Positions 19,701-25,596 of a stretch of DNA of 45,000 nucleotides are shown piece by piece. Numbering within the stretch: position 1 is the first letter of the stretch; each line of letters begins with the position of its first letter. A program made the translations under genes and the position numbers. The stretch covers positions 322,501 through 367,500 of the forward strand of contig NC_090169.1 of assembly GCF_017916325.1 (NCBI RefSeq), written 5' to 3'. The notes below the pieces were generated by a model. The model was given only the letters and a program-made list of their open reading frames with translations. It searched no databases and was not told where the DNA came from. Origin of the DNA: Leishmania martiniquensis. Its lineage: Eukaryota > Euglenozoa > Kinetoplastea > Trypanosomatida > Trypanosomatidae.

Positions 19701-20253
19701 AGAGCTTCGCGAGGACGTCCGTCTTGGCGATCCGGTCGAGGGCTGCTGTCTTCCGGTATTCCAGTTGCACGTCTGCCCACTCGTAGAACTCCACTGCGGT
19801 GGGATCACACTTGACCACGGCCCACACCGCCTTCAGCACTGCCACAGCGACTGGGGACGGGGCGGCCTGGGCCGTGACCTTGCGCAAGTCGACCTCGTCA
19901 ATGAGCTCTAACTCGGCACGGGCCTTGTCAAAGTGGCCACGAACGCGTGAAACGCGATCCTCGTTGCTGCGGCGGATGGATGCAAGCTTCTCTCGGGCGA
20001 TGGCCAGCATATCTTGATAGTTCTTCATGCGCCCATTCTCCGTGTCGATCTCTTTGAGGAGAATGGAGTGCAGCGTGTCAGCGTCGCCGCTGTGAAGACC
20101 CCACTGCTGCACGACGGCAGTGTAGTCCTTGATCTCACGCACCGTACCAAGGGTCCATTGCCACGTCTTCTCAGCATGGAGGTAGTCGTAGGCAACCACC
20201 TGGCCAACTTTCAGTTGAGGTGGGGCTGGGGTGATGGCGCTTGAAAGAATCAT
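10792..20253 (-). CDS. Giant FAZ1/GB4-like repeat protein, 3153 aa, with dynein-stalk-like N-terminus
   Basis: A 3153-residue cytoskeletal protein with an ATG start 8 bases after a splice acceptor. Residues 16-318 are identical to the short paralogue: a small beta-rich segment, then a coil-globule-coil resembling the dynein microtubule-binding stalk. Residues about 418-490 and 3103-3153 hold two divergent copies of a domain with a conserved W and an AFVxD motif, like the FAZ1 conserved domain. Modules with FRxKRH and EPLYxVTxxEY flank the central array. Residues 826-2897 are exactly 148 tandem 14-residue units of consensus ELERAQEDGEKLAT, mixed with 28-residue variants centred on AKLADYNEKLAT. 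T. brucei FAZ1 is known for an array of 14-residue repeats, which supports the family call; this array is unusually long. It has no motor domain, so it is neither dynein nor a K39-type kinesin. A role in flagellum attachment or a related filament is inferred. Confidence 0.85.
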   Translation of the reverse strand: MILSSAITPAPPQLKVGQVVAYDYLHAEKTWQWTLGTVREIKDYTAVVQQWGLHSGDADTLHSILLKEIDTENGRMKNYQDMLAIAREKLASIRRSNEDRVSRVRGHFDKARAELELIDEVDLRKVTAQAAPSPVAVAVLKAVWAVVKCDPTAVEFYEWADVQLEYRKTAALDRIAKTDVLAKLYPSAESLQWSLEQNPKLNYKAAARDSPVVASLHAWVTTALAYQQAYNLLAHDKRIQEQNDAIAAAIAGMKACRAKIATLKDELSSNGTTTRPEQVTSFTRTSVLVTIPLSAVISPVSVDSKVKECVLTKDEVEAILVDCKSMRFQLKSIMNSVSSRYVEAAAELYTLSLYAAELEKKRLYLQEHYFLTIMRSSDAAGKSEGSDTAQKEIDRLNALVAELQKYDERWEPDYEAVSVTTSHVKKYSGTEWAYVLAERFEEVRTAFVYDTALAAHVDTNFVQHIVFTPERDQLSVKCEITHPAKMSRAQVNDRLSEMPTRLMNYIYKNRDAPKTGLDRAVADICHALGIDDHKFAGLSFDEFVTQLAGFDYLGDKDAYESEIGDLLMLLDKISNENRSLQYTLENSAERFKKQTAALQRDQHALTVRNADLADEIDRLRNLVEKLKDLADKQGAELEHYHMQQQQAQQLRAHRNLAPLPPTAQEPLYAVTIDELNTQKELCDAAQRRAAQLQMKLQESDTALQHLHEQLQAAEERHTSISTKFHNLDQQFQQHVTLLAAFRQKRHDAKVARGEEPDLASADELSPRAKRDPRRHRDPTPPDSIASSLDPVIISAEPLYAVTLEEYKEKHASLKQAEQQAQHHRDENKKLAAFNEKLATELERAREETEQQKAENAKLADYNEKLATELERAQEDGERLATELERAQEDSERLATELDRAQEDGERLATELERAQADGERLATELDRAREETEQQKAENAKLADYNEKLATELDRAREDGERLATELDRAQEDGERLATELDRAQADGERLATELDRAQADGERLATELDRAREETEQQKAENAKLADYNEKLATELERAQADGEKLAAELERAQADGEKLATELERAREETEQQRGDIAKLADYNEKLAAELERAQEDGEKLATELERAREETEQQKAENAKLADYNEKLATELDRAQADGERLATGLERAQEDGERLATELDRAREETEQQKAENAKLADYNEKLATELERAQADGEKLAAELERAQADGEKLATELERAREETEQQRGDIAKLADYNEKLAAELERAQEDGEKLATELERAREETEQQKAENAKLADYNEKLATELDRAQADGERLATGLERAQEDGERLATELDRAREETEQQKAENAKLADYNEKLATELERAQADGEKLAAELERAQADGEKLATELERAREETEQQRGDIAKLADYNEKLAAELERAQEDGEKLATELERAREETEQQKAENAKLADYNEKLATELERAQADGEKLATELERAQEDGERLATELDRAREETEQQKAENAKLADYNEKLATELERAQADGEKLATELERAQEDGERLATELDRAQEEAEQQKAENAKLADYNEKLATELERAQADGEKLAAELERAQADGDRLATELDRAREETEQQKAENAKLADYNEKLATELERAQEDGEKLAAELDRAQEDGEKLAAELERAQEDGEKLATELDRAREDGEKLAAELERAQEDGEKLATELDRAREETEQQKAENAKLADYNEKLATELERAQEDGEKLATELERAQEDGEKLATELDRAREDGEKLAAELERAQEDGEKLATELERAQEDGERLATELERAQEEAEQQKAENAKLADYNEKLATELERAQEDGERLATELDRAQEDGEKLATELDRAREETEQQKAENAKLADYNEKLATELERAQEDGEKLATELERAQEDGEKLAAELDRAQADGEKLATELERAQEDGEKLATELDRAQEDGEKLATELDRAREETEQQKAENAKLADYNEKLAAELERAQADGDRLATELERAQADGEKLATELERAQEETEQQKAENAKLADYNEKLATELDRAQEETEQQKAENAKLADYNEKLAAELERAQADGDRLATELDRAQADGDRLATELERAQADGDRLATELERAQADGDRLATELERAQKDGEKLATELDRAREETEQQKAENAKLADYNEKLAAELERAQADGDRLATELERAQADGEKLATELERAQEETEQQKAENAKLADYNEKLATELERAQADGEKLATELDRAQEETEQQKAENAKLADYNEKLAAELERAQADGDRLATELDRAQADGDRLATELERAQADGDRLATELERAQADGEKLATELERAQADGEKLATELDRAQEETEQQKAENAKLADYNEKLAAELERAQADGDRLATELERAQADGDRLATELERAQADGEKLATELDRAQEETEQQKAENAKLADYNEKLAAELERAQADGDRLATELERAQEDGEKLAAELERAQEDGEKLATELDRAQEETEQQKAENAKLADYNEKLAAELERAQADGDRLATELERAQADGDRLATELERAQADGEKLATELDRAQEETEQQKAENAKLADYNEKLAAELERAQADGDRLATELERAQEDGEKLAAELERAQEDGEKLATELDRAREETEQQKAENAKLADYNEKLATELDRAQEDGEKLAAELDRAQEETEQQKAENAKLADYNEKLAAELERAQEDGDRLATELERAQADGEKLATELDRAQEETEQQKAENAKLADYNEKLAAELDRAQEDGDRLATELERAQADGEKLATELDRAQEETEQQKAENAKLADYNEKLATELDRAQEDGEKLAAELDRAQEETEQQKAENAKLADYNEKLAAELERAQEDGEKLAAELERAREETEQQRGDIAKLADYNEKLAAELERAQEDGEKLATELDRAREETEQQKAENAKLADYNEKLAAELAGREAELVAFRLKRHEAKEARTLEPELSAVDGLSLRGARESGCRRTGRVADAATEAVKPVTIADEPLYVVTLKEYKDKHAEFEKVTNEAQMLNLAKERADKELVRVVAMAERVEASLREKTVENARLTAEVEKWRHDSTEMDCQRQKDIAEVEAELLDVVLELKRLKGVNDALQALLRDKECEVRVLRDHNELWEDPIGDKKQVVTRHTKIFDGNWEKIVRARPEALFAAFVIDSGNACHVPGDHIKNVNFDHD
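12481..13320. repeat. Higher-order 420-bp tandem duplication within the array
   Basis: Bases 12481-12900 and 12901-13320 appear essentially identical, a tandem duplication of 10 x 42 bases. Just outside, at 12421 versus 12841 and 12901 versus 13321, the copies differ at single positions. This points to local unequal exchange. Confidence 0.8.
16091..17214. repeat. Higher-order 462-bp tandem repeat within the array
   Basis: An 11-unit block of 462 bases, marked by the rare RGDIAKL unit and a rare ATGLERA unit, recurs at 16091 and 16553, with a third partial copy from 17015. The first two copies look identical across their length; the third diverges after about 200 bases. Confidence 0.85.
19301..20207. 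repeat. 907-bp identical block, copy B (paired with 7688-8594)
   Basis: Partner of the block at 7688-8594. Here it encodes residues 16-318 of the giant protein. The flanks differ: the upstream part of codon usage and the 5' UTR are unrelated to the short paralogue, and downstream the protein changes at once after the shared DEVEAI motif. Confidence 0.9.
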
Positions 20254-20261
20254 TTTGCCTT

Positions 20262-20275
20262 CTGAAAAAGGGAGC
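20262..20275 (-). promoter_or_regulatory. Spliced-leader acceptor for the giant FAZ1-like gene
   Basis: On the minus strand, CTCCCTTTTTCAG ends at 20262, eight bases before the ATG at 20253. This is a strong acceptor and supports the chosen start, because a longer N-terminus would be spliced away. Confidence 0.65.
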
Positions 20276-22731
20276 GCGCAGAGTTTTCTTAAGGATGCAG
20301 TAGTTTACTGAGGGGATGAAAGTACCCACGCGCTATGTGGAGACGGGCCTGATGGGAAATGCGGGGTGGAACGCCGAATGATGCAAACGGCTCCTTTTAC
20401 TGAGTAACACGATGCTAAATGAGATTTTACCAGTTCCGGTACGGCTTACGGATACCGCGCTAAATATGAGGGAGAAGAAAGGGGGCCTTACCAATGACAA
20501 AGAGAGTGTAGCGTTAGCTTTGTGCGATCCAAACTGGGGCGTTTGTGTAGCAATTGGAATGAGATGAAAAGGCGGAGTTACCATACCTTTTTTTTGCCGA
20601 TAATGTTGCTGGGACGAAAGTAATGTTGCGGTGAGGTATCGGAAGGGAAAAAGGCGTAGTAAAAGCGGAAAGAGGGGAAAAGAGCGAAAGAAGAGCGTAG
20701 TGATAGAGGGAGGCCGCGTCGATATTGCGGGCGAAAGTGTGCTAACAAATTGAAGCAACGGCAGAGAAGGAGGAAAGCCTCAGGTACTGTAGGACGATGA
20801 CAATGAGGACACTAGGTGTGGCGCGATGAGTTTACGGTAGAATGATAGCGAAAAAGGACAGCGATGTTCTAGGGACAAAAAGGGTACTATGGTTTCGGAG
20901 AGCTACCAACGTGCAGTATGCTGTAATTTGGGGCGGTGAGCAGAAGTAAGATATATGAGCGGAAATTGGTGCAAAGAGTATATATGTAGAAAAGTCAGCA
21001 GAAAGTCGGAGAAGAGAGAATCAAATTGTCGGCCGGGAAGCCCTCCTGTTAGCGTATCGATATGAGACCCTATCATAACCACATAAAGCATTGTGGCAGG
21101 CAGTACCCTTGGGTGAAGCGCCTAGTCGTTGGTTTTACAATGGCTATACAAGAAATGCAGCTCGAAGCACAGTGCGACTAGGGAAATCAAAGTTGTCTTT
21201 GTCGGTGTGGAAAAATGAAGGCAGATGAAATGCTCTCAGGGTCGAGCAGAGAAAAGCAAGAGTCTCATCCCGAGTGAAAAAAGACGAAGCGAAACCATAA
21301 CCCTCTCGCAACTGAACTAGCTCTTTGTTGGTAGGCGAAGGATCATACATGGCACTAGTATAGCACTTGCCGAGCTCATGTGTGGACTTACGGTCCTTAG
21401 TTGCTGCTGAGTCATACACGGGAGCTTTAGCGTTCCGTTCTGCGTTATCTAGGGATCTACAGAGGATAGGAAGACATTAGAAACTGCAGCTACAGAAACG
21501 AAAAAAAAAGTGGCTTTCCTCGAAAGGCTAGGTCCGGTTCCATGTTGCGGGTGAAAGGTCATCGAAGATGTCGGCAAGCTTCTCAATTCACTCTTGCCAT
21601 CGATTCTTCCATCAAGAGTGCACAACCAAGGATGACCTACTCACCTTTAATAGGGTAGCTGACTCGAGGGGACATACAGATGCATAAGTGCCTACTACAC
21701 CTGCGCGTTCATCTCACCGGAGCGCTACGTAGGAGCGCCCCCAGCTCTCCTAAAGGGCAGGTGACTGAAATGTAAATGGTTTCAACGTGTGCAAAGCGTG
21801 GCGATCGACAAACTTTTCCTCAGGCGACACACTCATGGCTTGTAGCAGCTACTGCGCTTGCGCCTCCCCGCCTGCCATGCCCTTTGCACTTCAAAGGAGA
21901 CTGTTCAGCGAGAGCACCCATCACGTAGACGCAGACTAGCCCTTGCTATATGCACGGCTGACGTCTTCGAGCAGGGCCCCGAAGGTGGCCCGCTCGGACT
22001 GAGACGTCAAGCTCATCGGAGTCCCTCTGGCATTGATGACGCAGCGCATCTTCAAGGAAGAACGAGAAGAGCTGTTTTAGCAAGTGACCCAATACGACGG
22101 CGGTGCAGCTCAACTTAGATGAGCACAGTGGAGCCGCAATAGGAAAGAGGTGAAAAGACTAACTATGTATAGGCCCATTCGCTGCGGAACAACACAGTGA
22201 AAAGCATGTGCTGTTCAACTGATGAAAGCTCGCCAAACTAGAAGAAGCTAATGACATACAGCAGTCGAAGACTGATTCAGGCACCTTCAGTGGCCAAGGG
22301 GGCAGCTGACAGTGTGCGGTGATTGTATCGTTGCGCCAGTAAGGAGGGGGTGGGCGGGCAGGCTGCGTACGGGCAATCATACACAGTGAGGATGTGCATG
22401 CTGCTGGGGGGCGAGCCCAATAAATGAAGGCAAAACAACCCGAGTCGGAAAAGATTTAACCTTGAAGCGTGCTTTTTTTTTGCTGGTGGCAGAAGAAATT
22501 CTCTGGATCAGGACGCTAGAGGGGTGGTAAAAAAAAAGTTATAATAGCTGCAGGTCTTTTCGGCACAACTCCAGACCAAGCCTGGCAGCCGACACTGAGA
22601 GTTCGAAAGAATATTTGAGGGCAGGCAGCAGGCGTTCGACTTTCCCATAAGGTGGGTGCGTTGCCCTAATATCACGTTTGGGTGGCCGGCGTCGCCAGGG
22701 CGAAAAAGAGGAGAGAGAGACAACAGTGAGA

Positions 22732-22740
22732 GGGGGGGGG
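22732..22740 (+). promoter_or_regulatory. G9 tract in strand-switch region
   Basis: Nine consecutive G on the plus strand, after a GA-rich stretch and about 960 bases upstream of the first rightward gene. Runs of 9-15 G have been reported at T. brucei transcription start regions, which makes this worth marking. Confidence 0.5.
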
Positions 22741-23144
22741 CGCTCCGATATCACGCGCAGCGAGTTCGGGTACAAGCCAGTGCCACAGCTTTGTGCACAG
22801 GCCGACACAGCAGTGAGCTGGCGGTAGTTGGACCGCGGCACCTGGCGTTCCTTTGGGCATTTGGCAGGCCGCGGTATAGAGGGTTCCGGGCGCGTGAAGG
22901 TGAGGTAAGCTAATCATTTTTCGTCTGTTCAGTTCTTTGCCAAGAGCGCATGCAGTGGTCCGTTCCTGACTGAGCTCGAATTGCAGGTGCCTCTTGCGTG
23001 CTCTTAAAAAGTCAAGCAGCTTGCAATGCGACAAGAGTAGGGAGCAGCCTTCGAACTAGTCATGTATGGCAGTGGTGAACCGCACTGCGAAGAGGTGGTG
23101 GATGTCGGCACTTAGCATCCTGTGGCTGGTGAGGTGAGTAGCTC

Positions 23145-23160
23145 ATATATATATATATAT
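23145..23160. repeat. (AT)8 microsatellite
   Basis: Sixteen bases of alternating AT about 35 bases before the G13 tract in the strand-switch region. It may ease duplex melting, but no function is shown. Confidence 0.9.
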
Positions 23161-23195
23161 TCATGCGCGAAAGCTGCTGCTTCGCACTGCTCCTC

Positions 23196-23208
23196 GGGGG
23201 GGGGGGGG
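23196..23208 (+). promoter_or_regulatory. G13 tract in strand-switch region
   Basis: Thirteen consecutive G on the plus strand, about 495 bases upstream of the first rightward start codon. It has the length and position of the poly-G tracts reported at trypanosomatid start regions. The length of such a run may be an assembly estimate. Confidence 0.55.
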
Positions 23209-23702
23209 AATAATTTTGCCCTCTTGGTGTTCTGAGGCACCGCGGAAATCCAGTAACGGAATTGAGACGAATAGATGGCGGCCTTCTTATCATGATGCTG
23301 AATTTATGACAGTATGACATTGCTCTGCGGCGCCCAGCTCCAAGCCGTGTTGGTCGGCAGCTTGGAAACACTTTTTTGTAATACAGAGGAAATGGAACGA
23401 TGAGATGATTTGCGGCTCGACGCGTGGCGACCACGCCACTATTTTCTTTTAGCACCCTGTGGAGGTTGCACTCCTGCTGTACGTATTATTTCCTCTCCAG
23501 TCATTGAATTTGGGGAGCTAGCGTAGTATGGCTATCTCGGCTTTTCGTCCACTTACGCTACTTCTACCGCTTTGGAATCGCTTTCTCTCTCTCTTATCTT
23601 CGAAAGCATACTCGTCCCAGCAAGTTTGGATCCTCCTTGTGAATTGTGGCAGGCCGAGCATTTGAGCTGCGTTCTCCATTCCTTCTCTCTTTCGAGCTTC
23701 TG

Positions 23703-24332
23703 ATGAAGCGCGTCACAAAAAATGGCATGCCTGGGCCCCGGCAGGCTTACATGAACAAAAATAAGTACAACCCGAACCGTTACAAACCAGAGAAGGATCG
23801 AGTATCTCGCCAAACAGAGTTCGTCATGACGAGCTTGTGCTGTCGACGGTGCTGCGAAATTATTCAATGGAAGGTGGACTATGGCAAGTATACCTTACAG
23901 GAGCAGGGTCGCCGTTGCAACTTATGTCGTGAAAATAAAGTAGTCTATGCTTACCACCGCATCTGCCAGCTGTGTGCTGAGCGTGAGGCGGTATGTGCAA
24001 AGTGCCAAAAGCACCCGGCAACATTAGTCAGTACCACAGAGGCTGACGCGTCCGACAGAGACTCAGTTCAAGAGTTGTCGGAAGGGATATCTGGGCACTT
24101 AGAGAAACTGAAAGAACCGAGCAAGTATGCTTTTGTCGAAGTGACTCCCGATGAGGAAGAACTTCAGCGGCTCAGGGGTCTCAATACTCGTGTCTTGCAG
24201 CAAAAATTGAGGAAGCGACGGGACGCTGAAGATCGGGACTGCCTAGCGACTCTGCGTGAGCGCGAAAGGCGAACTCTGCTGCGGAAAGTAGCTACTCGAG
24301 CTGAGGACTCCGACACTGACGAGAGCTTGTAA
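23703..24332 (+). CDS. DUF2039 / C9orf85-like cysteine-rich protein
   Basis: A 209-residue protein and the first gene of the rightward cluster. I chose the ATG at 23703 because the family begins just before a basic segment rich in N, K and R (here residues 7-30); an upstream extension would begin with a non-ATG codon. Residues 46-101 carry five cysteine pairs: C46/C47, C50/C51, C72/C75, C88/C91 and C98/C101. These make a two-zinc ribbon arrangement with a central IxWKVDYGKY motif, matching the eukaryotic C9orf85 (DUF2039) family. The C-terminal half is charged and helical. Function in this family is unknown; the zinc fingers and basic start suggest binding to nucleic acid or a ribonucleoprotein. 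The family call is confident, the role is not. Confidence 0.85.
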   Translation: MKRVTKNGMPGPRQAYMNKNKYNPNRYKPEKDRVSRQTEFVMTSLCCRRCCEIIQWKVDYGKYTLQEQGRRCNLCRENKVVYAYHRICQLCAEREAVCAKCQKHPATLVSTTEADASDRDSVQELSEGISGHLEKLKEPSKYAFVEVTPDEEELQRLRGLNTRVLQQKLRKRRDAEDRDCLATLRERERRTLLRKVATRAEDSDTDESL

Positions 24333-24716
24333 TTGAGTAATGCCACCATGTAGCCGCTAGGAACCCTGTCCGTTCCGGTAACCTCCGGTTAACTGTGTCG
24401 CTGCCATGCAACACAGCAGTGATAACAAACAGACAAACGAGCAAACTCGAGCATATAGAGGGCAGAAGTAATACTCCCTCGGACCATATGGGGCACAGAA
24501 GGGAATGTGCGCGACACTTCACTGGCGTGTGCTCCAAGGAGCACTGCCCTTCGCAAACTGAAGAGCAACAAGCAGATGCTTCTCGATTGATGACTGAATG
24601 AGCACGTGCAGTACAGCTCAAATGCTGCTCTCCTTATCCATGGTTCTCCCTTTATCCTAACCTTTCGTGTCTCTGCCACCCGCTTTAAGGACTGACCAGA
24701 AGCCAGCAGTCTACAA
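24333..24716. other. Intergenic spacer with splice-acceptor tract
   Basis: A 384-base spacer. A pyrimidine-rich stretch at about 24640-24686 followed by AG at 24688-24689 lies 27 bases before the next ATG and is a plausible spliced-leader acceptor. No other feature is visible. Confidence 0.6.
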
Positions 24717-25205
24717 ATGCCTGCCTCTGACGGCACCGCCGGGGGTGCATCTTTTTCATATCACCTCCAGCTGCTTGTTTCGATCGGGTGGGCAGCGATC
24801 TGGTGGATGATGACACTAGGCCTTCTGGTCTTCAAAGCCCTCCGCCTGCCGTTTCCGCCAGCCGCTCTCCCAATGGAAATAGTCGCATCTTTCTTAGTTC
24901 TCATTGTCAACGCCTTTAGTGTCCTGATAGGGATGCGGGGAAACAAAACGGAAAACCCCTCAACAATACTTATCAGTGCAGCACTTTTAGCGATTGCCAC
25001 TGCAGGAGCCGTTTATTACATGTGGCTACAAACATATGTGCTGATACTGGATTTGGCGTTTTCTGCGATCTACGTAGGAATCAACGGCGTTGCACTACTG
25101 CTCAGCGTTTGGGCTGCTCAAAGTGTTGCTAGGCTTGCTCGGCTGCCTCCCTTCATGCTTGAGGTGGAAATGAGAAGGAGCGGCAAAAAAAAGGCGACTT
25201 GCTGA
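24717..25205 (+). CDS. TMEM216/TMEM17-family ciliary transition-zone membrane protein
   Basis: A 162-residue protein with four predicted membrane helices at about 17-39, 50-72, 82-104 and 108-134. The Transmembrane-17 family features are visible: FKALRLPFPP after helix 1, a GNK motif (75-77) after helix 2, and a YYMWLQTYVL stretch (100-109) leading into helix 4. Family members (TMEM216, TMEM17, TMEM80) act in the MKS module of the ciliary transition zone, which gates entry of membrane proteins into the cilium. The length is normal for the family. A basic C-terminal tail faces the cytoplasm. A flagellum base role is expected here. Which family member it corresponds to is not certain; TMEM216 looks closest. 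Confidence 0.85.
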   Translation: MPASDGTAGGASFSYHLQLLVSIGWAAIWWMMTLGLLVFKALRLPFPPAALPMEIVASFLVLIVNAFSVLIGMRGNKTENPSTILISAALLAIATAGAVYYMWLQTYVLILDLAFSAIYVGINGVALLLSVWAAQSVARLARLPPFMLEVEMRRSGKKKATC

Positions 25206-25596
25206 TAGTCTTTCATATATATATATATATGCATTTATTGGTGTAGTTTTGGAGTATCTCGCGTTGAGTCCTGTATACATATGGTGATCATAGACAAAAG
25301 ACATCACTTTGACAAGCTGTTCGCCTTTCGAGCGGCTCGAGCCACCTGCTCTTTGCTGAGTACGAGGAAGCACGCATGCATTGCTATAAAGACAAAGAAA
25401 TATAAGAAGCTCGAATATGATGGCAGCCACGCCAATATCAAGGGCTGGTGAGGGAGGCTATAGCAGGCGGAAAAATGCACAATCTTTTTTCTGCTTTAGT
25501 CATACAGCGACGAGGAGAAGGTCATATACTTCAGTCTCGCCTTGATTCACCCTCTTCTTTCTGATTCGAAGCCGGCTACGCAGGCGTTTTATCTCG
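25206..25596. other. Intergenic spacer with (AT)8 run
   Basis: A 391-base spacer. An AT dinucleotide run at 25215-25230 lies ten bases after the TMEM216-like stop codon. A pyrimidine-rich stretch at about 25545-25564 followed by AG is the likely acceptor for the next gene. Confidence 0.7.

Larger units (their letters stand above)
20254..23702. promoter_or_regulatory. Divergent strand-switch region (probable transcription start region)
   Basis: Genes to the left run leftward and genes to the right run rightward, so both polycistronic units must begin in this 3.4-kb gap. Trypanosomatid divergent strand-switch regions are known RNA polymerase II start zones marked by histone variants rather than sharp promoters. 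The gap has no convincing gene; its short open frames lack domains. It contains a G9 tract (22732-22740), a (AT)8 run (23145-23160) and a G13 tract (23196-23208). Base composition is less GC-rich than the right-hand gene cluster. I did not recognize a tRNA or other RNA gene inside it. Confidence 0.75.

Noticed and set aside
10792..20253. Dynein heavy chain or K39-type kinesin identity
   Set aside because: No AAA+ modules, no linker and no kinesin motor motifs. Only the stalk-like region resembles dynein, and the repeats are FAZ1-type 14-mers.
20254..23702. tRNA or other RNA gene in the strand-switch region
   Set aside because: I looked for B-box-like GGTTCGANNCC sequences and cloverleaf arms and found none convincing. 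A covariance-model search would be decisive.
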